DNA from: Streptomyces tanashiensis
GTDB lineage: Bacteria > Actinomycetota > Actinomycetes > Streptomycetales > Streptomycetaceae
Direction of reading: 5' to 3'
DNA length: 64,000 bases
Assembly (NCBI RefSeq): GCF_014648895.1
Contig: NZ_BMRZ01000003.1
Span: 1,054,001-1,118,000, forward strand
Shown here: in pieces, positions 34,533 to 43,592 of the stretch
Numbering within the stretch: the stretch's first letter is position 1
How the letters are laid out: each line of letters starts with the position of its first letter
Made by a program: the position numbers and the translations under genes
The notes under the pieces: model-generated
Told to the model about the DNA's origin: nothing
Seen by the model: the letters and a program-made list of their open reading frames with translations, nothing else
The model's database searches: none

Positions 34533-34907
34533 GTGGCTACCGAAGCACCGCCGCCGCCCAGAAACGGCACGGAGACCGACCACGGTCCCGCGTCGCCCAC
34601 GACGGAGCAGTTCATCGAGGTGCAGGAAGGAGCGGAGTTCGGCGAACTGCGCCGCACGTACCGCTCCTTCGCCTTCCCCCTCACCCTGGCCTTCATCGCC
34701 TGGTACCTGCTGTACGTGCTGCTCTCCAACTACGCGGGCGGCTTCATGGGCACCAAGGTCTTCGGCAACATCAACGTGGCCCTGATCCTCGGCCTCGGCC
34801 AGTTCCTCACCACGTTCCTCATCGCCTGGCTCTACTCGCGGCACGCGGCACGCCGGCTCGACCCCCGCGCCGAGGCCATCAGAACCCGTATGGAGGGCGA
34901 CGCATGA
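34533..34907 (+). CDS. DUF485 membrane protein, partner of the symporter
   Basis: A 124-residue protein with a disordered head and two membrane helices (about residues 56-76 and 88-110). The FGELRRTYRSFAFPLTLAFIAWYLLYVLLSNYA stretch (in two parts) is typical of DUF485. DUF485 proteins precede acetate/monocarboxylate symporter genes in many bacteria (YjcH beside ActP in E. coli). GTG 34533 follows GAGGAGA at good spacing. Its stop overlaps the symporter ATG (ATGA). Confidence 0.92.
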   Translation: MATEAPPPPRNGTETDHGPASPTTEQFIEVQEGAEFGELRRTYRSFAFPLTLAFIAWYLLYVLLSNYAGGFMGTKVFGNINVALILGLGQFLTTFLIAWLYSRHAARRLDPRAEAIRTRMEGDA

Positions 34908-36529
34908 GCACCCCCGTCCTGCTCGCGGCCGGCAACGCCACCACCGAGCACCGGCCCCTGATCATCGCCCTGTTCGGCGCCTTCGTCGTCGCCACCCTCG
35001 CCATCACCGTCTGGGCCGGCCGCCAGACGAAGAGCGCCGCCGACTTCTACGCCGGCGGACGCCAGTTCACCGGCTTCCAGAACGGCCTCGCGATCTCCGG
35101 CGACTACATGTCCGCCGCGTCCTTCCTCGGCATCGCCGGCGCCATCGCCCTCTTCGGCTACGACGGCTTCCTGTACTCGATCGGCTTCCTCGTCGCCTGG
35201 CTCGTCGCCCTGCTCCTGGTCGCCGAACCGCTCCGCAACTCCGGCCGGTTCACCATGGGCGACGTCCTCGCCTACCGGATGCGCCAGCGGCCCGTCCGCA
35301 CCGCCGCCGGCACCTCGACGATCGTCGTGTCCATCTTCTACCTGCTCGCCCAGATGGCGGGCGCCGGCGTCCTCGTCTCGCTGCTGCTCGGCATCACCAG
35401 CGACGGCGGCAAGGTCGCGATCGTCGCCCTGGTCGGCCTCCTGATGATCGTGTACGTGACGATCGGCGGCATGAAGGGCACCACCTGGGTGCAGATGGTC
35501 AAGGCGGTCCTGCTCATCGCGGGCACCCTCCTCATCACCTTCCTCATCCTCCTCAAGTTCCACTTCAACGTCTCCGAGCTGCTCGGCGCCGCCGCCACCA
35601 ACAGCGGCAAGGGCGCGGCCTTCCTGGAGCCCGGCCTCAAGTACGGCGCCACCGCCACCTCCAAGCTGGACTTCCTCTCGCTCGGCATCGCGCTCGTCCT
35701 CGGCACCGCCGGCCTGCCGCACATCCTCATCCGCTTCTACACGGTGCCGACCGCCAAGGCCGCCCGTAAGTCCGTGAACTGGGCCATCGGCATCATCGGC
35801 GCCTTCTACCTGATGACGATCGTCCTCGGCTTCGGCGCCGCCGCCCTCCTCAAGAACAGCGACATCGTCGCCTCCAACAAGGCCGGCAACACGGCCGCCC
35901 CGCTCGCGGCCCTGGAGATCGGCGGCGGCGCCGACTCCACCGGAGGCGCGATCCTGCTCGCCGTCATCTCCGCCGTGGCCTTCGCGACCATCCTTGCCGT
36001 CGTCGCCGGCCTGACCCTGGCCTCCTCGTCGTCCTTCGCGCACGACATCTACGCCAACGTCATCCGGCGCGGGAAGGCCACCGAGAAGGAGGAGGTGCGG
36101 GCCGCCCGCTGGGCGACCGTCCTCATCGGCATCGTCTCCATCGCGCTCGGCGCCCTCGCCCGCGACCTCAACGTCGCCGGCCTGGTCGCCCTCGCCTTCG
36201 CGGTCGCCGCCTCGGCCAACCTGCCGACGATCCTCTACTCGCTCTTCTGGAAGCGGTTCACCACCCAGGGCGCGCTGTGGTCGATCTACGGCGGCCTGAT
36301 CTCCGCCGTCGTCCTCGTGCTCTTCTCGCCCGTCGTCTCCGGCAAGCCCACGTCGATGTTCAAGACGGCCGACTTCTACTGGTTCCCGCTGGAGAACCCC
36401 GGCCTCGTCTCCATCCCGCTCGGCTTCCTGCTCGGCTGGCTCGGCTCGATCCTCTCCAAGGAGGAGCCGGACAAGGGCAAGTACGCGGAGCTGGAGGTCA
36501 AGTCCCTCACCGGAGTCGGAGCGCACTGA
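34904..36529 (+). CDS. Solute:sodium symporter, acetate/monocarboxylate type
   Basis: A 541-residue protein of the SSS family with about 13 membrane helices. The family motif region GRQTKSAADFYAGGRQFTGFQNGLAISGDYMSAASFLG (residues about 37-75) and the later GTAGLPHILIRFYTVPTAKAARKS closely follow ActP (acetate permease). It likely imports acetate or related short acids with Na+ or H+. The first residues MSTPVLLAAGN form an external N-terminus. It is coupled to the DUF485 gene, and a 30-base inverted repeat closes the operon. Confidence 0.92.
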   Translation: MSTPVLLAAGNATTEHRPLIIALFGAFVVATLAITVWAGRQTKSAADFYAGGRQFTGFQNGLAISGDYMSAASFLGIAGAIALFGYDGFLYSIGFLVAWLVALLLVAEPLRNSGRFTMGDVLAYRMRQRPVRTAAGTSTIVVSIFYLLAQMAGAGVLVSLLLGITSDGGKVAIVALVGLLMIVYVTIGGMKGTTWVQMVKAVLLIAGTLLITFLILLKFHFNVSELLGAAATNSGKGAAFLEPGLKYGATATSKLDFLSLGIALVLGTAGLPHILIRFYTVPTAKAARKSVNWAIGIIGAFYLMTIVLGFGAAALLKNSDIVASNKAGNTAAPLAALEIGGGADSTGGAILLAVISAVAFATILAVVAGLTLASSSSFAHDIYANVIRRGKATEKEEVRAARWATVLIGIVSIALGALARDLNVAGLVALAFAVAASANLPTILYSLFWKRFTTQGALWSIYGGLISAVVLVLFSPVVSGKPTSMFKTADFYWFPLENPGLVSIPLGFLLGWLGSILSKEEPDKGKYAELEVKSLTGVGAH

Positions 36530-36556
36530 ACCGTATACGGTCCGCGACCGACGGAC

Positions 36557-36586
36557 GGCCGCGTCGTAGAGTTCTACGACGCGGCC
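36557..36586 (+). terminator. 14-bp perfect inverted repeat after the symporter gene
   Basis: GGCCGCGTCGTAGA (36557-36570) and its exact complement (36573-36586) are separated by GT. The repeat lies 27 bases past the symporter stop and about 95 bases before moaA. No T-run follows. Confidence 0.75.
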
Positions 36587-36681
36587 TCGCCGGTCCTCGT
36601 GACAATCTGCCCTGCTCGTTGTCCGTGCGCTCACGTAGGCTCGAGAACACACGCAACCGGAATCCGGGGAGGGGGCCCACA

Positions 36682-37671
36682 GTGCTCATCGACACATACG
36701 GCCGAGTAGCCACTGACCTGCGCGTCTCGCTCACGGACCGGTGCAATCTGCGCTGCACGTACTGCATGCCGGAGGAGGGCCTCCAGTGGCTCGCCAAGCC
36801 GGACCTCCTCACCGACGACGAGATCGTCCGGCTGATCCGCATCGCCGTCACCGACCTCGGCGTCACCGAGGTCCGCTTCACCGGCGGTGAGCCGCTGCTC
36901 CGCCCCGGCCTCGTCGGGATCGTCGAGCGCTGCGCCGCCCTGGAGCCCCGCCCCCGGATGTCGCTCACGACCAACGGCATCGGGCTCAAGCGCACCGCCG
37001 CCGCGCTCAAGGCGGCGGGCCTCGACCGGGTCAACGTCTCCCTCGACACCCTGCGCCCCGAGGTCTTCAAGACCCTCACCCGGCGCGACCGCCACCAGGA
37101 CGTCCTCGACGGCATGGCCGCCGCCCGCGAGGCCGGCCTCACCCCGGTCAAGGTCAACGCCGTCCTGATGCCCGGGCTCAACGCCGACGAGGCCCCCGAC
37201 CTCCTCGCCTGGGCCATCCAGGAGGGGTACGAGCTCCGCTTCATCGAGCAGATGCCGCTCGACGCCCAGCACGGCTGGAAGCGCGACGGCATGATCACCG
37301 CCGGGGACATCCTGGAGTCCCTGCGCACCCGCTTCACCCTGACGCCGGAGGGCTCCGAGGAGCGCGGCTCGGCCCCCGCCGAGCGCTGGGTGGTCGACGG
37401 CGGACCGCACACGGTCGGCGTCATCGCCTCCGTCACCCGCCCGTTCTGCCGGGCCTGCGACCGCACCCGGCTCACCGCCGACGGACAGGTGCGCACCTGC
37501 CTCTTCGCCACCGAGGAGACGGACCTGCGGGCCGCGCTCCGCTCCGACGTCCCCGACGAGACGGTCGCGGAGCTCTGGAAGAAGGCCATGTGGGGCAAGA
37601 AGGCCGGCTCGGGCCTCGACGACCCGAGCTTCCTCCAGCCCGACCGCCCGATGTCAGCTATCGGCGGCTGA
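36682..37671 (+). CDS. moaA: GTP 3',8-cyclase (molybdopterin biosynthesis)
   Basis: A 329-residue radical SAM enzyme that starts molybdenum cofactor synthesis from GTP. The SAM cluster ligands are Cys21, Cys25 and Cys28 (CNLRCTYC). The second cluster uses Cys256, Cys259 and Cys273 in the C-terminal part. The protein ends in the Gly-Gly tail (328-329) needed in the family for catalysis. It starts with GTG behind GGGGAGGGGG. Its last 18 bases overlap the 3' end of the convergent small gene. Confidence 0.96.
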   Translation: MLIDTYGRVATDLRVSLTDRCNLRCTYCMPEEGLQWLAKPDLLTDDEIVRLIRIAVTDLGVTEVRFTGGEPLLRPGLVGIVERCAALEPRPRMSLTTNGIGLKRTAAALKAAGLDRVNVSLDTLRPEVFKTLTRRDRHQDVLDGMAAAREAGLTPVKVNAVLMPGLNADEAPDLLAWAIQEGYELRFIEQMPLDAQHGWKRDGMITAGDILESLRTRFTLTPEGSEERGSAPAERWVVDGGPHTVGVIASVTRPFCRACDRTRLTADGQVRTCLFATEETDLRAALRSDVPDETVAELWKKAMWGKKAGSGLDDPSFLQPDRPMSAIGG

Positions 37672-37872
37672 GTCCCACTCGTTCAGAGGGACGACGTCCT
37701 TCAGGAAACCCCGGACACCCAGGAACTGGGAGAGGTGTTCGCGGTGCTCCTCGCACGCGAGCCAGGTCTTGCGACGCTCGGGCGTGTGCAGCTTGGGGTT
37801 GTTCCACGCGAGGACCCAGACGGCGTCGGCGCGGCACCCCTTGGCGGAACAGATCGGCTTCTCTTCGCTCAC
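37654..37872 (-). CDS. Small conserved protein with possible zinc ligands
   Basis: A 72-residue cytoplasmic protein conserved in Streptomyces as far as I recall. Potential metal ligands are ICSAKGC near the start and LACEEHREH in the middle. The segment WVLAWNNPKLHTPERRKTW is distinctive. I do not recognise a function. The GTG at 37872 gives the compact form; a GTG five codons upstream is an alternative. It overlaps moaA tail to tail by 18 bases. Confidence 0.75.
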   Translation of the reverse strand: MSEEKPICSAKGCRADAVWVLAWNNPKLHTPERRKTWLACEEHREHLSQFLGVRGFLKDVVPLNEWDSAADS

Positions 37873-38021
37873 GGGACCATTGATCACCCGATCATTGTCC
37901 AGCAAGGGCGATGCCGGGCAGCCACGGGGGGAGCTGCCCGGCATCGGTCCGTCGCTCCGACGGGGGATGCGGAGCGCGTGAGCAGTATGTCACGGCACAT
38001 GGGGTGCGGTGCACAGGATCG

Positions 38022-38348
38022 TCATGATTGATCTGAGCTTTTCTTGAGGTTTGGGGCGTCGATCTCAGGGCGTGCCGGAGTCGGGACGAAAGTGGAGGGA
38101 AGGGACGGAGTCGACTCGCGTCCCGCGTTGGCGATCACCACGGCGACATAGGGGAGCAGGATGCCCAGCGCCAGCGCCACGAAGGCCACGTGCCGCTCGA
38201 TGTTCCACAGGACCGCGGCGGCGATCACGGAGAGCGTCCGCACCGTCATCGAGATGACATAGCGCCGCTGCCGTCCCCGGACGTCGTCGGCGAGCCCCTG
38301 CCGGGCTCCCGTGATCCGGAAGACCTCGGTCCCGCCACGCTTCGTCAT
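38022..38348 (-). CDS. DUF3099 family membrane protein
   Basis: A 108-residue protein. The N-terminal motif VFRITGARQGLADDVRGRQRRY leads into two membrane helices (about residues 33-50 and 54-74), followed by a Pro/Ser-rich cytoplasmic tail. This is the DUF3099 pattern of actinobacteria; the function is unknown. The ATG at 38348 has a GGTGG upstream; the frame is open far beyond, but the sequence there shows no conservation. It is divergent from the GlsB-like gene. Confidence 0.8.
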   Translation of the reverse strand: MTKRGGTEVFRITGARQGLADDVRGRQRRYVISMTVRTLSVIAAAVLWNIERHVAFVALALGILLPYVAVVIANAGRESTPSLPSTFVPTPARPEIDAPNLKKSSDQS

Positions 38349-38516
38349 CACCGTCCACCACCCGCGCTCGTGCCGGACCCTCCCCGGTCCGGTCCTCATT
38401 CCACGGTACGCCCGCCCCGCCGGGCCGACGAGACCGGGGCACGTGCGGCGCTGTCCGACATGCGCCGTATGGCGGATGGGCCGAGACTGGGCGCACATGC
38501 GCACTAGGAGGCGACG

Positions 38517-38792
38517 ATGAGTTGGTTGTGGGCGATCATCGTGGGATTCGTCCTCGGTCTGATCGCGAAGGCGATCCTGCCCGGGAAGCAGCAGATCCCC
38601 CTGTGGCTGACGACCGTGTTCGGCATTCTCGGCAGCGTGCTCGGCAACGCGGTCGCGACCTGGATCGGAGTCAACGACACCAAGGGGATCGACTGGACCC
38701 GGCACCTGCTCCAGCTGATCGGCGCCGTCGCCGTCGTCGGCGTGGGGGACATGCTCTGGGCCTCGATCAAGGGCAACAAGCAGCGCGCCTGA
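38517..38792 (+). CDS. GlsB/YeaQ/YmgE family stress-response membrane protein
   Basis: A 91-residue protein with three hydrophobic helices. The family start MSWLWAIIVGFVLGLIAKAILPG is nearly canonical, and the Gly pattern FGILGSVLGNAVATWIG follows. Members are small transglycosylase-associated or stress proteins of unknown mechanism. AGGAGG is seven bases before the ATG. A strong hairpin lies 20 bases after the stop. Confidence 0.9.
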   Translation: MSWLWAIIVGFVLGLIAKAILPGKQQIPLWLTTVFGILGSVLGNAVATWIGVNDTKGIDWTRHLLQLIGAVAVVGVGDMLWASIKGNKQRA

Positions 38793-38811
38793 GAAAACCT
38801 GAGAAGAACAA

Positions 38812-38850
38812 GGAGGCCCGGTGGGCGCAGTGCGCGCCCACCGGGCCTCC
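38812..38850. terminator. Bidirectional hairpin between the GlsB-like gene and tyrS
   Basis: Perfect 17-base arms (38812-38828 and 38834-38850) surround AGTGC. The hairpin lies between two convergent stops, 20 and 14 bases away, so it can serve both genes. Confidence 0.88.
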
Positions 38851-38863
38851 CGTCATGATCCCT

Positions 38864-40129
38864 CTAGCCGGCGAACTCGATCGCCGCCAGGTTCTTCTTG
38901 CCGCGCCGCAGCACCAGCCAGCGGCCGTGCAGCAGGTCCTCGGCCGCCACCTCGGCGTCCTCGGCGGTCACCTTCGCGTTGTTCACGTAGGCCCCGCCCT
39001 CCTTCACCGTGCGGCGCGCCGCCGACTTGCTCGCCACGAGACCGACCTCGGCGAACAGGTCCACCACCTGGCCCAGCTCGGACACGCGCGCGTGCGGCAG
39101 CTCGGACAGCGCGGCGGCGAGCGTCGGCTCGTCCAGCTCGGCCAGGTCGCCCTGCCCGAACAGCGCCTTGGAGGCGTTGATGACGGCCGCGCACTGCTCG
39201 GCGCCGTGCACCAGAGTGGTGAGCTCCTCGGCGAGCGCCCGCTGGGCGGCGCGCGCCTGCGGCCGCTCGGCGGTCTGCGCCTCCAGCTCCTCCAGCTCCG
39301 CACGGGACTTGAAGGACAGGATCCGCATGTACGTCGAGATGTCCCGGTCGTCCACGTTCAGCCAGAACTGGTAGAACGCGTACGGCGTGGTCATCTCCGG
39401 GTCCAGCCAGACGGCCCCGCCCTCGGTCTTGCCGAACTTGGTGCCGTCCGCCTTGACCATCAGCGGGGTCGCGAGCGCGTGCGCCTCCGCACCCGGCTCC
39501 AGGCGGTGGATCAGGTCGAGGCCGGCCACCAGGTTGCCCCACTGGTCCGAGCCGCCCTGCTGGAGCGTGCAGCCGTAGCGGCGGTACAGCTCCAGGAAGT
39601 CCATGCCCTGGAGCAGCTGGTAGCTGAACTCGGTGTAGCTGATGCCCTGCTCGGACTCCAGGCGCCGGGCGACGGAGTCCTTGGTCAGCATCTTGTTGAC
39701 CCGGAAGTGCTTGCCGATGTCCCGCAGGAACTCGATCGCCGACATCCCGGCGGTCCAGTCCAGGTTGTTCACCATGACCGCGGCGTTCTCCCCCTCGAAG
39801 GAGAGGAAGGGCTCGATCTGCGAGCGCAGTCGGTTCACCCAGTTCGCGACCGTCTCGGGGTCGTTCAGGGTGCGCTCGGCCGTCGGCCGCGGGTCACCGA
39901 TCTGCCCGGTGGCCCCGCCGACCAGCGCCAGCGGCCGGTGACCGGCCTGCTGGAGCCGGCGGACGGTGAGGACCTGGACCAGGTGGCCGACGTGGAGACT
40001 GGCCGCGGTCGGGTCGAAACCGCAATAGAACGTGACGGGACCGTCCGCGAGAGCCTTGCGCAGTGCGTCCTCATCGGTGGACTGGGCGAAGAGCCCGCGC
40101 CACTTCAGCTCGTCGACGATGTCCGTCAC
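38864..40129 (-). CDS. tyrS: Tyrosyl-tRNA synthetase
   Basis: A 421-residue class I synthetase that charges tRNA-Tyr. The HIGH-type motif is HVGH (46-49), the KMSKS-type loop is KFGKT (231-235), and the tyrosine-binding helix is seen in [14 protein letters not shown] and [11 protein letters not shown]-terminal S4 RNA-binding domain (about 355-420) ends the protein. A 56-base gap separates it from pmbA upstream. I see no T-box in that leader. Confidence 0.97.
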   Translation of the reverse strand: MTDIVDELKWRGLFAQSTDEDALRKALADGPVTFYCGFDPTAASLHVGHLVQVLTVRRLQQAGHRPLALVGGATGQIGDPRPTAERTLNDPETVANWVNRLRSQIEPFLSFEGENAAVMVNNLDWTAGMSAIEFLRDIGKHFRVNKMLTKDSVARRLESEQGISYTEFSYQLLQGMDFLELYRRYGCTLQQGGSDQWGNLVAGLDLIHRLEPGAEAHALATPLMVKADGTKFGKTEGGAVWLDPEMTTPYAFYQFWLNVDDRDISTYMRILSFKSRAELEELEAQTAERPQARAAQRALAEELTTLVHGAEQCAAVINASKALFGQGDLAELDEPTLAAALSELPHARVSELGQVVDLFAEVGLVASKSAARRTVKEGGAYVNNAKVTAEDAEVAAEDLLHGRWLVLRRGKKNLAAIEFAG

Positions 40130-40184
40130 GATCGTCCGTCTCCTCAGAAAGTTGTCAGTGGTACGACGACTCAGTCTAGGCGGG

Positions 40185-41576
40185 TCAGACCCCCTTGCTG
40201 ACCGAGCTCATGTTGAAGTCCGGCACCCGCAGGGCGGGCATCGCGGCGCGGGTGAACCAGTCGCTCCACTCGCGCGGCAGCGTCTTCTCCGTACGGCCCG
40301 CCTCCGAGGCCCGCGACAGCAGGTCCACCGGGGACTCGTTGAACCGGAAGTTGTTCACCTCGCCGACCACCTCGCCGTTCTCCACGAGGTAGACGCCGTC
40401 CCGGGTCAGCCCGGTCAGCAGCAGCGTCGCCGGGTCGACCTCGCGGATGTACCAGAGGCAGGTCAGCAGCAGTCCGCGCTCGGTCGAGGCGACCATCTCC
40501 TCCAGGGAGCGCTCGCCGCCGCCGTCCAGGATCAGGTTCCCCGCTCCCGGCGCCACGGGCAACCGAGTAAGCCCCGCCGTGTGCCGGGTGGTGATCAGGT
40601 GCGCCAGGGCGCCGGCCTTCACCCAGTCCACCGGCCCGACCGGCAGACCGTTGTCGAAGACGGAGGAGTCGTCGCCGGAGGAGTGCGCGATCACGAACGG
40701 CGCGGACTCCAGACCCGGCTCGTTCGGGTCGCTGCGCAGCGTCAGCGGCAGCGGGGAGAGCGTCTCGCCGAGCCGGGTGCCGCCGCCGGGCTTGGAGAAG
40801 ACCGTCCGGCCCTCCACCGCGTCCCGGGCCGTCGAGGACCACAGCTGGTAGATCAGCAGGTCGGCCACGGCGGTCGGCGGCAGCAGCGTCTCGTACCGGC
40901 CGGCCGGAAGCTCGATCCTCCGCTCCGCCCAGCCGAGCCGGGTCGCCAGCTCCGCGTCGAGCGCGGCCGGGTCGACGTCCTTGAAGTCCCGGGTCGAGCG
41001 CCCGGCCCAGGCGGAGCGCGAGCGGTCGGGCGACTTGGCGTTGAGCTCCAGCGTCCCGTTGGGCTGGTCGTGCCGGAGCCGCAGCCCCGTGGACGAGCCC
41101 AGGTAGGTGGAGGTCAGCTCGTGGTTGGCGAAGCCGTACAGCTCCCGGCCGCCCGCACGCGCGCGTGCGAAGGCCTCGCCGAGCGCCGGGGCGAAGTCGG
41201 TGAAGACGGCGGAGGACGTCTCCGCCGGGGCGTCCGTGAAGTCGGGCGAGACGGGCACGCCCTCCACCAGGGGCTGCGCGTCCTCGGCGGGCCCGGCGGC
41301 GCGGGCCGCGGCCTCGGCGGCCCGGACCAGGGGCTCCAGGTCGTCCACGGTCACGGCGGAGCGCGAGACGACACCGGAGGCGGTGCCCTGGGCACCGTCG
41401 ACGGTCGCGATCACGGTGAGCGTCCGGCCGCGGGTCACACCGTTCGTGGTGAGCGCGTTCCCGGCCCAGCGCAGATTGGCCGAGGACTCCTCGTCGGCGA
41501 TGACGACACACCCGTCGGCACGGGACAGCTCAAGGGCCCGCTCGACGATCTCGTACGGCTTGCTGACGCGGCTCAT
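40185..41576 (-). CDS. pmbA: TldD/PmbA family protein, PmbA-like subunit
   Basis: A 463-residue protein of the PmbA (TldE) type, which lacks the metal motif of TldD and acts as its partner in a peptidase complex that matures small modified peptides in some bacteria. Family parts are [19 protein letters not shown]-like C-terminal [17 protein letters not shown] and the [13 protein letters not shown] core. The ATG at 41576 is preceded by AGGAGG. The gap to tldD carries a short hairpin insert between 30-base direct repeats (see that entry). Confidence 0.9.
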   Translation of the reverse strand: MSRVSKPYEIVERALELSRADGCVVIADEESSANLRWAGNALTTNGVTRGRTLTVIATVDGAQGTASGVVSRSAVTVDDLEPLVRAAEAAARAAGPAEDAQPLVEGVPVSPDFTDAPAETSSAVFTDFAPALGEAFARARAGGRELYGFANHELTSTYLGSSTGLRLRHDQPNGTLELNAKSPDRSRSAWAGRSTRDFKDVDPAALDAELATRLGWAERRIELPAGRYETLLPPTAVADLLIYQLWSSTARDAVEGRTVFSKPGGGTRLGETLSPLPLTLRSDPNEPGLESAPFVIAHSSGDDSSVFDNGLPVGPVDWVKAGALAHLITTRHTAGLTRLPVAPGAGNLILDGGGERSLEEMVASTERGLLLTCLWYIREVDPATLLLTGLTRDGVYLVENGEVVGEVNNFRFNESPVDLLSRASEAGRTEKTLPREWSDWFTRAAMPALRVPDFNMSSVSKGV

Positions 41577-41688
41577 CGACCGGCCTCCTGCGTCGTGTTC
41601 AGACTGTGCTTGCCCGGGGGACGACCCCCGGACCCCCAGCAAAGGTCGTGGCGGGCGTTCATCGTCCGGCCTCCTGCGTCGTGTTCAG
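41573..41688 (-). repeat. 30-base direct repeats flanking a 56-base hairpin insert at the tldD-pmbA junction
   Basis: Bases 41573-41602 and 41659-41688 are the same apart from one position (A at 41579, T at 41665). The second copy is the true end of tldD with its stop; the first is the leader and start of pmbA. The 56 bases between hold CCGGGGG-TCGT-CCCCCGG on the minus strand. Removing one repeat and the insert would restore a simple ATGA overlap between tldD and pmbA. Confidence 0.8.
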
Positions 41689-43182
41689 GATGTTGACGCC
41701 CCGGAAGAGGGCGGAGGGGCAGCCGTGCGAGACGGCGGCGACCTGGCCCGGCTGGGCCTTGCCGCAGTTGAAGGCGCCACCGAGGACGTACGTCTGCGGG
41801 CCGCCGACCTGCTCCATCGACCCCCAGAAGTCGGTGGTCGTCGCCTGGTACGCCACGTCCCGCAGCTGTCCGGCGAGGCGACCGTTCTCGATGCGGAAGA
41901 AGCGCTGGCCGGTGAACTGGAAGTTGTAGCGCTGCATGTCGATCGACCAGGACCGGTCGCCGACCACGTAGATGCCGCGCTCCACGCCGCCGATCAGATC
42001 CTCCGTCGACAGGCCGCCCGGGTCCGGCTGGAGCGAGACGTTCGCCATCCGCTGCACCGGCACGTGCGCGGGGGAGTCGGCGAAGGCGCAGCCGTTCGAC
42101 CGGCCGAGGCCGGTGAGCTTCGCGATCCGCCGGTCCGTCTGGTAGCCGACGAGCGTGCCGTCCTTCACCAGGTCCCAGCTCTGCGCCTCGACGCCCTCGT
42201 CGTCGAAGCCGACGGTGGCGAGACCGTGCTCGGCGGTCCGGTCACCCGTCACGTTCATGATCGAGGAGCCGTACGCCAGCTTGCCCAGCTGGTCGAAGGT
42301 GGCGAAGGAGGTGCCCGCGTAGGCCGCCTCGTAGCCGAGCGCCCGGTCGAGCTCGGTGGCGTGGCCGATGGACTCGTGGATGGTGAGCCAGAGGTTCGAC
42401 GGGTCCACGACCAGGTCGTACCGTCCCGCCTCCACGCTCGGCGCCCGCATCTTCTCGGCGAGCAGCCCCGGGATCTCGTCGAGCTCCTTGTCCCAGTCCC
42501 AGCCGGTCCCCGTCAGGTACTCCCAGCCCCGCCCGACCGGCGGCGCGATCGTCCGCATCGAGTCGAACTCGCCGGTCGTCTCGTCCACGGCGACCGCCGT
42601 GAGCTGAGGGTGCAGCCGGACGCGCTGCTGGGTGGTCACCGTGCCGGCCGTGTCCGCGTAGAACTTGTTCTCGTGGACGGTGAGCAGCGAGGCGTCCACA
42701 TGCGCCACGCCCTCCGCCCCGAGCAGCCGCGCGCTCCAGTCCGCGAGCAGCGCGCTCTTCTCCTCGGCGGGGACGGAGAACGGGTCGATCTCGTACGAGG
42801 AGACCCAGGTCCGCTCCGCGTGCACGGGCTCCGCCGCCAGCTCCACGCGCTCGGAGGAACCCGCCGCCGCGATCACCTTCGCCGACAGCTTGGCCATGGC
42901 GACGGCCTGCGAGGCGACCCGCGCCGCCCCGTCCATGGTCAGGTCGACGCCGGACGCGAAGCCCCAGGCCCCGCCGTGCACGACCCGCACCGCGTAGCCG
43001 AGGTCCGTGGTGTCCGAGGACCCGGACGGTTTGGCGTCGCGCAGCCGCCACGAGGCGCTGCGCACCCGCTCCAGGCGGAAGTCCGCGTGCTCGGCACCGA
43101 GCGCGCGCGCTCGGGCGAGCGCCGCGTCGGCGAGCGCCCGCAACGGCAGCGCGACGAACGAAGGGTCGATCTGATGGACCAC
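41659..43182 (-). CDS. tldD: TldD family metalloprotease
   Basis: A 507-residue zinc protease subunit. The HExxxH motif is HESIGH at 269-274 inside LTIHESIGHATELDRALGYE, and the Cys/His-rich C-terminal GGAFNCGKAQPGQVAAVSHGC closes the site. TldD with its PmbA partner degrades or processes small peptides. The frame is open to 43242, but GTG 43182 has GAGCGAGG upstream and fits the usual length. It ends in the repeated sequence described for the tldD-pmbA junction. Confidence 0.92.
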   Translation of the reverse strand: MVHQIDPSFVALPLRALADAALARARALGAEHADFRLERVRSASWRLRDAKPSGSSDTTDLGYAVRVVHGGAWGFASGVDLTMDGAARVASQAVAMAKLSAKVIAAAGSSERVELAAEPVHAERTWVSSYEIDPFSVPAEEKSALLADWSARLLGAEGVAHVDASLLTVHENKFYADTAGTVTTQQRVRLHPQLTAVAVDETTGEFDSMRTIAPPVGRGWEYLTGTGWDWDKELDEIPGLLAEKMRAPSVEAGRYDLVVDPSNLWLTIHESIGHATELDRALGYEAAYAGTSFATFDQLGKLAYGSSIMNVTGDRTAEHGLATVGFDDEGVEAQSWDLVKDGTLVGYQTDRRIAKLTGLGRSNGCAFADSPAHVPVQRMANVSLQPDPGGLSTEDLIGGVERGIYVVGDRSWSIDMQRYNFQFTGQRFFRIENGRLAGQLRDVAYQATTTDFWGSMEQVGGPQTYVLGGAFNCGKAQPGQVAAVSHGCPSALFRGVNILNTTQEAGR

Positions 43183-43592
43183 GAGCGGCCTCGCTCTCGG
43201 CGATCGGAAGACGGCGGTTGAACTGTCCCGGAAGTCAATCACGGGACGGGCGGCCGAGTCGGCGCATTGGAGTCCGCCCCCGGCGAACCCGCCGCAACGG
43301 ACCCTCGCGCGGCGGGCATCGGCGGGGAGGATCCCCGGCGGGACCCGGGCGGGGGCGGCTCCCCGCCATGGCGAGAAACGTACGCGCGCGGCGCTCGGCG
43401 CCGTACGCCGATCCCGCGATCCGGGCGCCCGGGACCATGGTCCGCGGGCCGCGCCCGGTCACCCGGCTCGGCCCCCGAGCTGTAGGGATCCGACAGTGAG
43501 GCCCCTACGCCACTGTGGGAGGTCGATTCCTCATGTCGGGAGCGATACCGATAGGTTTTCGGCTACCAGACCGCTATCGAAAGGGTGATCCG
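43183..43592. other. 410-base divergent intergenic region, tldD/fabG
   Basis: Very GC-rich, with no supported gene. Before fabG there is a loose GTAGGG...CCCTAC pairing near 43484-43510 and a more AT-rich stretch (GATACCGATAGGTTTTCGG, 43545-43563) that may hold the fabG promoter. I could not assign -35/-10 boxes with confidence. Confidence 0.4.

Noticed and set aside
34832-36652. A 606-codon minus-strand open frame
   Set aside because: It lies antisense to the symporter gene; the Asp/Gly/Glu-rich translation is typical of reverse frames of membrane-protein genes.
40130-40184. T-box leader before tyrS
   Set aside because: The gap is only about 55 bases and has no T-box core sequence.
43505-43545. 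A tRNA T-arm-like string (GAGGTCGATTCCTC) before fabG
   Set aside because: One base short of a normal T-loop, and no acceptor, D or anticodon arm can be built around it.
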